In this document: positions 42,864 through 51,898 of the stretch, in pieces
Numbering within the stretch: the stretch's first letter is position 1
Layout: the number at the start of each line of letters is the position of its first letter
Assembly: GCA_905212635.1 (NCBI GenBank)
Contig: CAJMFH010000015.1
Location: forward strand, 1-64,000
DNA: 64,000 bases
Reading direction: 5' to 3'
DNA from: an uncultured Lachnoclostridium sp.
Lineage (GTDB): Bacteria > Bacillota > Clostridia > Lachnospirales > Lachnospiraceae
The notes under the pieces: model-generated
Databases searched by the model: none
Told to the model about the DNA's origin: nothing
Seen by the model: only the letters and a program-made list of their open reading frames with translations
Position numbers and translations under genes: made by a program

Positions 42864-44117
42864 TTAGTAATTGTAATTGATCAGCTGTGCATCGTTTGAA
42901 ACTATCTTCTTGCCAACTTTGATCTTAGCAACTACTTTGATGTAATATGTTGTATATTTATTCAATTTCTTTTTGCCATATTTTGTAAGTGTTACACTCT
43001 TTGCCTTTTTGCTAAGAGATTTTACTTTCTTATATTTTCCGTCTCTGCTTGTAGACATCAACACATTGTAGCCTTTTGTACCGGAAACTTTTGCCCATTT
43101 CAATTTAATTTTAGCATTGCTGGAACGGAGAGAATAATGTTTCTTTCCTGTTACATTGCTGAGCCAGAAATAACGATATCCGGACCATCCGCTGTACATC
43201 TTTGTCACACCGTTTGTTGCATAAAGACGAACACGGTATTTGTATGGTGTGTTTTTACGGAATTTTGTAGAAGCAGAGTACGTTGAAGAACAGGAAATTG
43301 TCTTAATAAGCTTTCCTTTCAAATTACGTACTTCTACTTCATATCCATTTGCTGTTCTGTTTGGATCTGCTGCCTGGAATGTAATCGTACCAGCAGAAGC
43401 ACTTCCTGTATAAATACCAAAATTGGATGTAGATGGTGTAGCCGGCGCGGTCAATACTGTTCCTGTGTTTCCGGTAGGAAGAGAAGTTCCCGCTGTCTGT
43501 GTGTAAGTTACCGTAACATAACCATCCGTTGCTTTAAAGCCGGTAGAGGATGTACGGCATGGTACTACATTGAAACCATACCAAGTTGCCGGTGCAAGAT
43601 TTCCAACTGTAGCAGAAGTTCCTGTTACATTAAGGTTTGGTATAATATTGTCATAGCGGCTGGTAATATCATAAGAAGTAGCACCTGCTGCCGGTGTCCA
43701 ACTAAAAGTGATTGCATTTTCTGTTACAGCCGTTACCGTTGTTGTCACTGCACTTGTACTTGGAGCCGTTACTACTTCCAATGGAGCGGATGCTGCTCCA
43801 AGATTTCCCTTGGAATCTGCCGCATATACTCTTACATAATAAGTAGATCCTGCACTCAAAGAACTGATTGTATATTCATTACCAGATGCATACATAAGTT
43901 CTGGAGTACTCCAGTTTAAACCGTCGCTCCATGAATAATAGTAATCATCTGCATTCACAACAGCTCCCCAGCTAAATTTAACATAACCATCTGATGCTCC
44001 TACCTGTTGAAGATTTGTCGGTGCACTCAATGCTGCCTCTGACTTCGTCGGTACAAATGCTACCGCTGCCATCAGAAAAATAAAAGTTACAATTGCCTTT
44101 ACATAGTTTTTCATCAA
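42864..44117 (-). CDS. Secreted fibronectin type III repeat protein
   Basis: 417 aa. Signal peptide (~1-28, ending SEAAL). Three to four FN3 domains: ~33-117 (SAPTNLQQVGASDGYVKFSWG..STYYVRVYAADSKG), ~125-210 (ENAITFSWTPAAGATSYDI), ~235-325 (NGYEVEVRNLKGKLIKTI..YKYRVRLYATNG) and ~340-417 (IKLKWAKVSGTKGYNVLMS..TYYIKVVAKIKVG), the last very Lys-rich. No LPXTG or SLH motif. Probably a cell-surface adhesin or matrix protein held by charge. Confidence 0.85.
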   Translation of the reverse strand: MMKNYVKAIVTFIFLMAAVAFVPTKSEAALSAPTNLQQVGASDGYVKFSWGAVVNADDYYYSWSDGLNWSTPELMYASGNEYTISSLSAGSTYYVRVYAADSKGNLGAASAPLEVVTAPSTSAVTTTVTAVTENAITFSWTPAAGATSYDITSRYDNIIPNLNVTGTSATVGNLAPATWYGFNVVPCRTSSTGFKATDGYVTVTYTQTAGTSLPTGNTGTVLTAPATPSTSNFGIYTGSASAGTITFQAADPNRTANGYEVEVRNLKGKLIKTISCSSTYSASTKFRKNTPYKYRVRLYATNGVTKMYSGWSGYRYFWLSNVTGKKHYSLRSSNAKIKLKWAKVSGTKGYNVLMSTSRDGKYKKVKSLSKKAKSVTLTKYGKKKLNKYTTYYIKVVAKIKVGKKIVSNDAQLINYNY

Positions 44118-44173
44118 ACTATACTCCTTTCTCTTTTTGATCGCCCTCTTTTAGTACGATACGATATAGGTCT

Positions 44174-44203
44174 ATTTTACTTCCTCATACCATACTTTGT
44201 CAA
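44174..44203 (-). promoter_or_regulatory. Promoter of the FN3 gene
   Basis: TTGACA (44198-44203), 18-bp spacer, TAAAAT (44174-44179). Confidence 0.6.
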
Positions 44204-44240
44204 CTGAATCTTGTTTCGAAAATGAAACTTTACTTCGTTT

Positions 44241-45077
44241 TTACAGTGATTTCTCAATCCAGCTGCCAAGGACTCCGGAAAGGATCGTACGCTGTCCGCA
44301 CAGACCATGATTGGTCTGTAATCCCTTGTAACAATATTTCCCCTTCCCCGGCTGATCTGTCAGTCGGTTATAAAGTGGCCGGATCATAATATCCGGCGGT
44401 GCCACCGTATCTTTCTCTGCCGCTACAAAAAGCACATTCTGGTCTTTCAAATGATCGTAGGTATTGATGACGGCGTATTCTTCGCTCTGGTAGTGCGCAT
44501 TTTCGTAGACTTCGCTCGCTGACGTCATTTTCAGGCACTGGCCCTCGCCCTCGATCATGATAAACAGTTCTTTTTCAAGGCCATTTTGAAAGGCTGCACG
44601 CAGATCGTATGGCGCAATCGCGGCAACTCCGCGGATAAATCCGAGTTTGCCGGCGGCATTCAATACCGTCATGCCTCCCATACTGTGTCCGACAAGGAAG
44701 ATCGCATCCGGGTCAATATTGTACTGATCTGTCGTCGCCGGGTTGTGCGCCCATTTGGTGATAGCCACGGCATCGTCCACCAGATTGGAAAAGAGATAAT
44801 TTCCCTCACTTCCCCAGGCACCGCGGTGATTCACATGGATCACCACACATCCCATCCGCATCAGCGCATATTCCAGATCGTTGTTGGTCGTATATCCCGG
44901 AAATCCATGGAACATCACGACTGCCGGGTGCGGCCCTTCATACTGCGCGCCGGGTTTCAAAAGGTAGCCATACAGATGACATCCTCCGCTGATGATATTC
45001 AGGGGAAGTGCATCCGGCATTTCTGCGGCGGTTTCATAATCAAAGTCTTTGTAAGCATTGTTTTTATTAAATTTCAT
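44241..45077 (-). CDS. Alpha/beta hydrolase (dienelactone hydrolase-like)
   Basis: 278 aa serine hydrolase. VVMFHGFPGY oxyanion region (~53-62), nucleophile elbow VGHSMGG (~128-134), acidic residue in FVAAEKDTVAPP (~218-229) and the catalytic His in TNHGLCG (~256-262). Substrate unknown. Last gene of the sulfur operon series, 35 bp after the alcohol dehydrogenase. Confidence 0.82.
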   Translation of the reverse strand: MKFNKNNAYKDFDYETAAEMPDALPLNIISGGCHLYGYLLKPGAQYEGPHPAVVMFHGFPGYTTNNDLEYALMRMGCVVIHVNHRGAWGSEGNYLFSNLVDDAVAITKWAHNPATTDQYNIDPDAIFLVGHSMGGMTVLNAAGKLGFIRGVAAIAPYDLRAAFQNGLEKELFIMIEGEGQCLKMTSASEVYENAHYQSEEYAVINTYDHLKDQNVLFVAAEKDTVAPPDIMIRPLYNRLTDQPGKGKYCYKGLQTNHGLCGQRTILSGVLGSWIEKSL

Positions 45078-45112
45078 AGGTATCTCCTTACTGTTTTTCT
45101 TTTATATAAAAT

Positions 45113-46279
45113 CTACAATGCCAGCTTTAATATGTCAATGATTTTTTTCCTGTCGAGCGGGACATAATGTCCTACCGTCTGGGTACCTTCTTTTGTTGCA
45201 CGGTCTGCCATTTCTTCAAAATATGTTTGGTCAATGGTTAATTCGTGCAGGGTTGTTTTCAGGTTTAATTTTTCAAAGAAATTCTGCAATTTCTCTGCCA
45301 GAATTTCGGCACGTTTTTCCGCGCTGTAATCCAGAGCATCCACATGAAAGACGCGGGTTGCGAGCTGCGCAGGTTTCCAGGGTTTCACTTTTGCCATATA
45401 GCGGATCCACGCAGTCATCACGACCGCCATTCCTTCTCCATGTGTCAGATTATATTGAGCGCTCAGTTCATGTTCGATGCGGTGGGACCCCCAGTCTGCC
45501 TCACGCCCGGTATCTAAAAGGTTATTATGGGCGATGGATGCCAGCCACTGGATTTCTGCCCGCGCATCAATATTTCCAAGATTTTCCAGTAGCCGTCCGG
45601 CATTGACAAGCAGTGCCTGTACCGCCCCTTCTATAAGATAATCCGTCACATCGGTATGCTTCACATCTGAGAAGTATCGTTCCAGAAGGTGTGACAGGAT
45701 ATCCGCGATGCCACACGATGTCTGGTATGCCGGAAGTCCGGTTGTAAATGCCGGATTCATAATGGCAAATTTCGGAATGATCCGATTGTCTTCAAATCCT
45801 AATTTCCATTTCCCATTGGAAAGAATCGCACAATTCGAAGTCTCCGAACCGCTTGCCGGAAGTGTCGCTATTACGCCGATAGGAAGCACTTTTTCCGGTG
45901 TGATGCCTTTTTCGAAAAAGTCCCAGGGATCGCCTTCATAACCGGCAGAAAGTGCCACGGCTTTCGCCGTGTCGATTGCACTTCCTCCGCCAACTGCCAG
46001 CACAAAATCAACCTGCTTGTCTTTTGCCTCTGCTGCCAGCTGCCGAACCAGTTCAATGGAAGGATTCGGAACTACAGATCCATTTTCATAAAAAGAAATA
46101 TGTAAGGAATCGCAGGCATTTTTCACGGTATCGTAAATGCCGAGTTCTTTGATAAAATCACCACTGTAGACCATCAAAAGTGAACTTGCTCCTTCCTCTT
46201 CCAGCAGCCTCTTTATCTCCTTTTCCGATTCCAATCCAAATACAATTTTTGCCGGATTGCAATATTCAAAATTTACCAT
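45113..46279 (-). CDS. Iron-containing (group III) alcohol dehydrogenase
   Basis: 388 aa. NAD(P)-binding part with VLAVGGGSAIDTAKAVAL (~95-112), LPASGSETSNCAI (~141-153), and metal ligands in GIADILSHLLERYF (~193-206) and HRIEHELSAQYNLTHGEGMAVV (~265-290, His residues). Similar to butanol or lactaldehyde dehydrogenases; the substrate cannot be read. Why it follows methionine transport genes is unclear; disposal of an aldehyde from sulfur metabolism is a guess. Confidence 0.88.
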   Translation of the reverse strand: MVNFEYCNPAKIVFGLESEKEIKRLLEEEGASSLLMVYSGDFIKELGIYDTVKNACDSLHISFYENGSVVPNPSIELVRQLAAEAKDKQVDFVLAVGGGSAIDTAKAVALSAGYEGDPWDFFEKGITPEKVLPIGVIATLPASGSETSNCAILSNGKWKLGFEDNRIIPKFAIMNPAFTTGLPAYQTSCGIADILSHLLERYFSDVKHTDVTDYLIEGAVQALLVNAGRLLENLGNIDARAEIQWLASIAHNNLLDTGREADWGSHRIEHELSAQYNLTHGEGMAVVMTAWIRYMAKVKPWKPAQLATRVFHVDALDYSAEKRAEILAEKLQNFFEKLNLKTTLHELTIDQTYFEEMADRATKEGTQTVGHYVPLDRKKIIDILKLAL

Positions 46280-46313
46280 AATTCTGATCCTTCCTTTCTA
46301 TAACTTTTTTGTA

Positions 46314-46868
46314 TTATTTAATATCCTTGCGCCATGTCGCCGGCTTAAATTCGCCCTGGATCGGCAGAAGGCGCTCATCTACATCAATCTTTAATACCGA
46401 ATTAAAGTTATTGGTTGCGATCATCTGTGTCGCAAATCCTACAATTGTAACAATCTCGCTGTCATTGAAATATTTCTTTAAGCGGTCAAAGATTTCATCA
46501 TCTACGGATGTCGGATCTTTTACGATCTTACTGGCAAGTTCTACCAGTACCTCTTCTTTTTCATCAAGCTGAAGCTCATCCGGTTTTAAACCAAGCGCCT
46601 TCAGGTCGCTGATAAAGAACAGGGAGCATAAAAGGCATCCGTTTGTCGTGGACACCGCATGGGCGTAAATGGTGGCATCTTTTTCTCCGATGATCTCCAC
46701 CAGTCTTGCCCAGGATGTGTACCATCCCATAAACGCATCATACGTTGCGTAATCCTGCAAAAGAGCCTGTTTCATATTGGTCAGTTTCCCTTGGGAAACG
46801 AGTTCATCGTATGCCTCTTTCGCCTTTCCTGTTACTTCATTCTGCTGTGCAAATTTTACTCTAGCCAT
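46314..46868 (-). CDS. Carboxymuconolactone decarboxylase family (AhpD-like) protein
   Basis: 184 aa, helical CMD-fold protein. The motif NGCLLCSLFF (~75-84) retains the CxxC pair, but the His found three residues later in AhpD (CxxCxxxH) is Phe/Ile here, so the proton relay may differ. AAGGAG nine bases before ATG 46868 sets MARVKFAQQNE. A thiol-based redox role fits a sulfur operon but is inference. Confidence 0.78.
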   Translation of the reverse strand: MARVKFAQQNEVTGKAKEAYDELVSQGKLTNMKQALLQDYATYDAFMGWYTSWARLVEIIGEKDATIYAHAVSTTNGCLLCSLFFISDLKALGLKPDELQLDEKEEVLVELASKIVKDPTSVDDEIFDRLKKYFNDSEIVTIVGFATQMIATNNFNSVLKIDVDERLLPIQGEFKPATWRKDIK

Positions 46869-46906
46869 AATTTCTTTCTCCTTTCGATTGTTTGATTGTT
46901 TTTCTA

Positions 46907-47752
46907 TCACTCAATTGGTACGACTGCACCATCGTAAGTGTCATTGATATATTTTTTAATTTCATCGCTCTGAAGCACTGCCACCAGTTTTTTAATGGCA
47001 TCGCTGTCTTTGTCCTCTTTGCGGACGGCGATAATATTGGCGTATGTCTTGGCAGCGACGGACTGATCCGATTCTACCGCTAAGGCATCTTTTACATGAA
47101 GCCCACCCTCAATGGCGTAATTTCCATTGATAACGGCAACGTCAACATCCGGAAGTGCACGTACCAGCTGCTCCGGCGCAATTTCCTTAAACTTAATATT
47201 CTTCTTATTTTCCACAATATCATTTACGGTTGCCTTGATGTCTACGCCCTCTTTTAATTTGAGGAGTCCCTCCTGTTCCAGAAGCAGCAGGGCACGCGCC
47301 TCATTGGTAACATTGTTTGGAACGGCAACGGTCGCGCCATCCGGAAGTGCGGATAACTCTTTTACTTTACCGGCATATATGCCAAATGGTTCATAATGAA
47401 CGGCACCCGCGGACACCAGATCCGTCTTATTTTCTTTATTAAAATCATCGAGATACGGCTGGTGCTGGAAAAAATTGGCATCCAGGCTTTTCTCCACCAA
47501 ACCGGTATTTGGAGTAACGGTATCTTCAATCTTGATAATTTCAAGATTCACGCCCTGCTTCGCCAAAATCGGTTTTGCTTGTTCCAGAATCTCAGAATGT
47601 GGTGTCAAAGAGGCTCCTACTTTCAATGTAACCTGTGATGAATCCGCGGTCTTGTTATCGGATGAGCTTTGACTCTGTGTATTGCCGCAGCCGGTCAGCA
47701 CCCCGGCAAGCAATGTGGTGATCAGTACAACTGAAAATAATCTGTTTCTCAT
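46907..47752 (-). CDS. metQ: Methionine ABC transporter substrate-binding lipoprotein MetQ
   Basis: 281 aa. Lipoprotein signal with lipobox LTGC (Cys22), then the NlpA/MetQ fold: LKVGASLTPHSEILEQAKP (~45-63), FFQHQPYLDDFNKEN (~95-109), VPNNVTNEARALLLLE (~143-158). It captures methionine outside the membrane for MetNI. Third component of the metN-metI-metQ set. Confidence 0.92.
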   Translation of the reverse strand: MRNRLFSVVLITTLLAGVLTGCGNTQSQSSSDNKTADSSQVTLKVGASLTPHSEILEQAKPILAKQGVNLEIIKIEDTVTPNTGLVEKSLDANFFQHQPYLDDFNKENKTDLVSAGAVHYEPFGIYAGKVKELSALPDGATVAVPNNVTNEARALLLLEQEGLLKLKEGVDIKATVNDIVENKKNIKFKEIAPEQLVRALPDVDVAVINGNYAIEGGLHVKDALAVESDQSVAAKTYANIIAVRKEDKDSDAIKKLVAVLQSDEIKKYINDTYDGAVVPIE

Positions 47753-47773
47753 AGTAATCTCTCCTTTCTTTTT

Positions 47774-48427
47774 TTAAGAATGTCTTTTTATATTGGAAAG
47801 CCGGATACCGGCCTCCTGAAATACCTGTACGATAAGCACAAGTATTACAACCGTGATGATCAAAACGTCTGTCTGGTATCGGTAATACCCGTATTGGATG
47901 GCGATTGCGCCAAGTCCTCCACCGCCGACAAATCCTGCCATTGCGGAATATCCGAGAACGGTCGCGAGATTGATCGCCGCTCCTAAAAGAAGGGACGGTG
48001 TCGCCTCCGGAAGCAAGAAGGATAAAATGATCCGCCACGGGGAAGCCCCCATCGCCTGCGCCGCTTCCAGAATCCCCGGAGGAACTTCCTGCAAGGATCC
48101 CTCTACCATTCGTGCCACGATCGGCACTGCGCCGATCGTCAAAGGAACGATAGTCGCCGTCGTTCCGATGGAAGATCCTGTCAAAAATCTTGTGAGCGGA
48201 ATCAGCAGCACAAGCAGGATCAAAAACGGAATCGAGCGAAAAACATTTACAATTATTCCCAATATTCCATAGATAAATTTATTTTCTGCAAAACTTCCTT
48301 TTGCGGTAATTGCCAGCAGGATTCCCAGCGGAAGTCCTGCAATGTATGCAAAAACAGTAGCAGCGATCGTCATCCGGATCGTCTCCCATACTCCGCTTCC
48401 TATCGTATTCCAAAGTTCCGGTGTCAT
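47774..48427 (-). CDS. metI: Methionine ABC transporter permease MetI
   Basis: 217-aa permease, about five to six transmembrane helices, with the EAA-type coupling motif EAAQAMGASPWRII (~135-148). It starts at ATG 48427 in an ATGA overlap with the metN stop; upstream in-frame codons lie inside metN. Confidence 0.92.
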   Translation of the reverse strand: MTPELWNTIGSGVWETIRMTIAATVFAYIAGLPLGILLAITAKGSFAENKFIYGILGIIVNVFRSIPFLILLVLLIPLTRFLTGSSIGTTATIVPLTIGAVPIVARMVEGSLQEVPPGILEAAQAMGASPWRIILSFLLPEATPSLLLGAAINLATVLGYSAMAGFVGGGGLGAIAIQYGYYRYQTDVLIITVVILVLIVQVFQEAGIRLSNIKRHS

Positions 48428-49449
48428 ACGGCATCCCCCTCCTTTGTCACCTCCGAAGCAAATACACCTGCCTGCTTCAGATACTGTAAAACATGTTCTG
48501 CTGCCTTTTCTTCTTTCGGCAGTTCTACGATCATCTGACCGTAACCAAGGCCATTTACACTTTTCGTATTGGCACATAAGATGTTGACTTTTTCTCCGGT
48601 GTGAGCGACAAGATCCGCAATCACCGGCTCCTGCGCCGAATGTCCGTCAAACGCGATACGGATGCATCGGCGGTCGGTCATATCAAATGGATTCAGTTCC
48701 TGTTTCGTCGGAAATACGAGCCGTTTTGCTGCATCGGTCTGTGGTTTGGTAAACACATCTGATACATTTTCAATCTCTGCCAGTTTTCCATGATCGATAA
48801 TTGCAACCCGGTCGCAGATCTTCTCAATAACCGACATCTCATGGGTAATAATGACAATGGTAAGTCCCATTTCCCGGTTAATCTTTTGCAGCAGCTGGAG
48901 AATCTCTTCGGTGATCTTAGGATCCAATGCACTCGTCGCCTCATCGCTCAAAAGCACTTTCGGATTGACGGAAAGCGCTCTTGCGATCGCCACTCTCTGC
49001 TTCTGGCCTCCGCTTAACTGTGCCGGATACACCCGCGCTTTGTCTTTTAAGCCGACCAGCTCGAGCATTTCTTCCGCTCGCTTTCTCCTCTCACTGCGTT
49101 TCACGCCTGCAATTTTCATCGCCAGCATAACATTGTCGATAACATTTCTCTGTGTCAGAAGATGAAACCCCTGAAAGATCATACCGATCGACTGCCTGAT
49201 CTTCCGAAGTTCCTGTCCGGACACCCCGGCAAGATCTTTCCCTTCAAAAGAAATGGTTCCTTCGTCAATCGTCTCCAACCGGTTCAGTGTGCGTACCAAT
49301 GTACTTTTCCCCGCACCGCTCATTCCGATGATGCCAAAAATTTCTCCCTTGTGTATGTCAAAACTTACGTTATCCACTGCGGTAATGTTTGTCGTCTTCG
49401 TCTGAAATGTTTTGGAAACATTTTCCAATTTGAAAATTTCTGCTGCCAT
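48424..49449 (-). CDS. metN: Methionine ABC transporter ATP-binding protein MetN
   Basis: 341 aa. Walker A GMSGAGKST (~38-46), signature LSGGQKQRVAIARAL (~140-154), Walker B LLSDEATSALDP (~160-171), and a C-terminal ACT-like NIL domain (~265-341) for methionine-dependent inhibition. Follows mccA by 23 bp. Confidence 0.95.
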   Translation of the reverse strand: MAAEIFKLENVSKTFQTKTTNITAVDNVSFDIHKGEIFGIIGMSGAGKSTLVRTLNRLETIDEGTISFEGKDLAGVSGQELRKIRQSIGMIFQGFHLLTQRNVIDNVMLAMKIAGVKRSERRKRAEEMLELVGLKDKARVYPAQLSGGQKQRVAIARALSVNPKVLLSDEATSALDPKITEEILQLLQKINREMGLTIVIITHEMSVIEKICDRVAIIDHGKLAEIENVSDVFTKPQTDAAKRLVFPTKQELNPFDMTDRRCIRIAFDGHSAQEPVIADLVAHTGEKVNILCANTKSVNGLGYGQMIVELPKEEKAAEHVLQYLKQAGVFASEVTKEGDAV

Positions 49450-49472
49450 GAAATCTCCTCCTTTCTTCGACG

Positions 49473-50384
49473 TTATCCATATAAATGTTCACTAAAATAC
49501 CGGTCGCCCCGGTCCGGAAAGACAACGACGATATGTTTTCCTTCCTCTCTCGCTCCGATCTGTCTTGCCGCCGTAAATGCTGCTCCGGAAGAAGATCCTG
49601 CAAAAATTCCTTCCGTCGCTGCCAATTTTCGGGATGCTGCAAACGCCTGTGCATCCGATATTTTGACCACCTCGTCCACCAGATCCATATTCATCGTGTC
49701 GGCGACAAAATCATTTCCAATTCCTTCAATATTATAATCTCCATGTTCGCCACCGCCGATCGTGGATCCGATTGGATCCGCCAGCACTCCTTTGATCTTC
49801 GGATCTTGTTCTTTCAGATACGATAAAATCCCGGTAAATGTACCGCCGCTCCCTGCTCCGAGTACAACATAATCGATCTTTCCCTCCATCTGTGTAAAGA
49901 TTTCCGGTCCGGTCGTTTCATAATGCGCCCGCGGATTTGCCGGATTCTTAAACTGTTCCAGAGAAATCGCTCCCGGAATCTGACGGCGAAGTTCTTCGGC
50001 TTTTTCCACCGCGCCCTGCATTCCTTTTTCGCGGGGTGTATGGACCAGTTCCGCTCCCAATGCTTTCATCAACTGCTGTTTTTCTTCCGAAAATTTCTCC
50101 GGGACCACAAAAAGTATGTGATATCCTTTGTTCAATGCGGCAAAGGCAACTCCGAGTCCTGTATTTCCTGCGGTTGCTTCGATGATCGTGCTTCCCTTCC
50201 GCAGCGTTCCTTTTTGCTCTGCCTCCCGTATCATATACTCTCCAATGCGGTCTTTTACACTGCCGGATGGATTGTACAATTCCAATTTTGCAAATATTTC
50301 TGACCTAAGGCCCGCCCCCGCATGCAGGAGCTTCACCATGGGGGTGTTTCCGACCAGATCTTTCATAGATTCATAGTATTTCAT
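49473..50384 (-). CDS. mccA: Cystathionine beta-synthase type enzyme MccA (cysteine synthase family)
   Basis: 303-aa PLP enzyme. PLP Lys in NPSGSVKDR (~40-48), phosphate loop EATAGNTGLGVA (~68-79), and GAGSGGTFTG. The signature FVVPEKFSEEKQQLMKALGAELVHTP and the following AHYETTGPEIF region fit Bacillus MccA (O-acetylserine-dependent cystathionine beta-synthase) better than CysK, which has EPTSGNTG. With mccB just upstream it would run reverse transsulfuration, homocysteine to cystathionine to cysteine. CysK activity cannot be excluded. Confidence 0.82.
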   Translation of the reverse strand: MKYYESMKDLVGNTPMVKLLHAGAGLRSEIFAKLELYNPSGSVKDRIGEYMIREAEQKGTLRKGSTIIEATAGNTGLGVAFAALNKGYHILFVVPEKFSEEKQQLMKALGAELVHTPREKGMQGAVEKAEELRRQIPGAISLEQFKNPANPRAHYETTGPEIFTQMEGKIDYVVLGAGSGGTFTGILSYLKEQDPKIKGVLADPIGSTIGGGEHGDYNIEGIGNDFVADTMNMDLVDEVVKISDAQAFAASRKLAATEGIFAGSSSGAAFTAARQIGAREEGKHIVVVFPDRGDRYFSEHLYG

Positions 50385-50414
50385 AACAGCCTCTTTTCTA
50401 TGCAGTTCTCTGCA

Positions 50415-51575
50415 TCACAATGTGCTCGCCTCAATTGCCTGCTCCAGATCTTTTATCAAATCGTCCACATCCTCGATTCCGATCGACAGCCGGATCAGCC
50501 TTTCCGTAATTCCTACCTTATCACGGATTTCCTTTGGAATCGCTGCATGTGTCATCGAAGCCGGATGGCACGCAAGAGACTCTACACCACCGAGACTCTC
50601 TGCCAATGTAATCACGTTCAATGCCCGGAAAAATGCATTGGTATCATGCCCTTCGTTTAATTCAAAGGAGATCATCGCGCCCCCGTTTTTCGCCTGTTTT
50701 TGATTGATCTCATATCCGGGATGGGATTTCAGTCCCGGATAATATACTTTTTTCACTTGGGAGTGTTTGCTAAGATACTGCGCAACCTTTTCGGCATTTT
50801 TCACATGTCGGTCAAGCCGCACACCCAAGGTCTTAATTCCCCGGAGTAAAAGGAATGCCTCAAACGGAGCAAGGATGCCGCCTGTCGCATTTTGCAAAAA
50901 TCCAAGCCGTTCTGCCAGTTTTTCCTCTTTTACTACGACCAGTCCGGCGATTAGATCACTGTGTCCGCCAAGATATTTTGTCGCACTGTGGAGAACGATA
51001 TCCGCTCCGAGTTCAAGCGGCCGCTGCAAATATGGTGTGTAAAAGGTGTTATCCACGATCGTGAGAAGGTTATACTCCTTTGCCAGCTCTGCCACCGCCT
51101 GAATATCGGTAATTCCCAACAATGGATTGGTCGGTGTCTCGATATAAACAGCTTTTACATTCTCGTCAACCGCCTTTCGGATCTTTTCGATATCGGAAGT
51201 ATCTACCAGTTCAAATGTGATTCCGAAATTTTGAAATACCTGATTCAGCAGACGGAACGTTCCACCGTATACATTGTCTGACAGAATCAGTTTGTCGCCT
51301 TTCTCAAACAGGCTTAACACTGCTGTAATTGCGGCAAGTCCGGAAGCAAAGGCAAATCCGTGAGTTCCGGATTCCAATTCGGCGATCAGGCTTTCCACTG
51401 CCTCTCTCGTCGGATTTCCGGTCCGTGAATACTCATATCCTTTATGTACTCCCGGAATCTCCTGCCGGTAAGTCGCCGTCTGATAGATCGGTACGTTGAC
51501 CGCTCCGGTATGAACATCTCCCTCTACTCCCCCATGTATTAACTTTGTCAAATACTTTGTATTTTCTTTACTCAT
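50415..51575 (-). CDS. mccB: Cystathionine gamma-lyase/gamma-synthase family enzyme, probably MccB
   Basis: 386-aa Cys/Met-metabolism PLP enzyme. GYEYSRTGNPT (~47-57), SGLAAITAV (~79-87), YIETPTNPLLGITDI, PLP Lys in HSATKYLGGHSD (~192-203), and VESLACHPASMTHAAIP (~326-342). First enzyme of the operon and directly upstream of mccA, favouring cystathionine gamma-lyase. GAGAGG nine bases before ATG 51575 is preferred over an ATG six bases earlier. Expression is predicted to depend on the leader-peptide attenuator at 51645-51843. Confidence 0.87.
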   Translation of the reverse strand: MSKENTKYLTKLIHGGVEGDVHTGAVNVPIYQTATYRQEIPGVHKGYEYSRTGNPTREAVESLIAELESGTHGFAFASGLAAITAVLSLFEKGDKLILSDNVYGGTFRLLNQVFQNFGITFELVDTSDIEKIRKAVDENVKAVYIETPTNPLLGITDIQAVAELAKEYNLLTIVDNTFYTPYLQRPLELGADIVLHSATKYLGGHSDLIAGLVVVKEEKLAERLGFLQNATGGILAPFEAFLLLRGIKTLGVRLDRHVKNAEKVAQYLSKHSQVKKVYYPGLKSHPGYEINQKQAKNGGAMISFELNEGHDTNAFFRALNVITLAESLGGVESLACHPASMTHAAIPKEIRDKVGITERLIRLSIGIEDVDDLIKDLEQAIEASTL

Positions 51576-51644
51576 TTTCATTCACCTCTCTGTTTTTGTG
51601 CTGCAATTGCCTTCGCCCGCAGACATTTACCTGATTTAGGGTAC

Positions 51645-51690
51645 AAAAAAAGACATCCCTTCATGCTCTGCTGCATTTGGAATGTCTTTT
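51645..51690 (-). terminator. Attenuator terminator upstream of mccB
   Basis: AGACATTCC (minus strand, 51679-51687) pairs with GGGATGTCT (51651-51659), with an inner ATGC/GCAT hairpin, then seven T. It lies between the Cys-rich leader ORF and mccB. The segment 51660-51679 is complementary to leader positions 51736-51752, giving an alternative antiterminator. Confidence 0.85.
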
Positions 51691-51723
51691 TTGAAATTCA
51701 AATCGCTTTTATTTCAAATTCAT

Positions 51724-51843
51724 CTATCCATTCGGCAAACAACACGCATGAAAATAAACCATAGTTCTGCTCATACATACAAAACTACAGCAACACATAT
51801 CATTTACCATATTGAAGTTTCTGAACTCAGCATAATTTTTCAT
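51724..51843 (-). CDS. Cysteine-rich leader peptide (39 aa) of the mccBA-metNIQ operon
   Basis: Small ORF with an excellent ribosome site (AAAGGAG eight bases before ATG). The peptide contains three consecutive Cys codons at 17-19, a fourth at 23, and a pair at 34-35: 6 Cys in 39 residues, plus five Met. The stop codon lies about 35 bases before the terminator at 51645-51690. The placement, composition and pairing potential are those of a transcription-attenuation leader whose translation senses charged tRNA-Cys. I recognise no protein family for it. Confidence 0.85.
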   Translation of the reverse strand: MKNYAEFRNFNMVNDMCCCSFVCMSRTMVYFHACCLPNG

Positions 51844-51898
51844 GATGTTGTCTCCTTTCTTTTTCTTTATTGCCTAGGTGTTTACTAGGATTAGTAGG

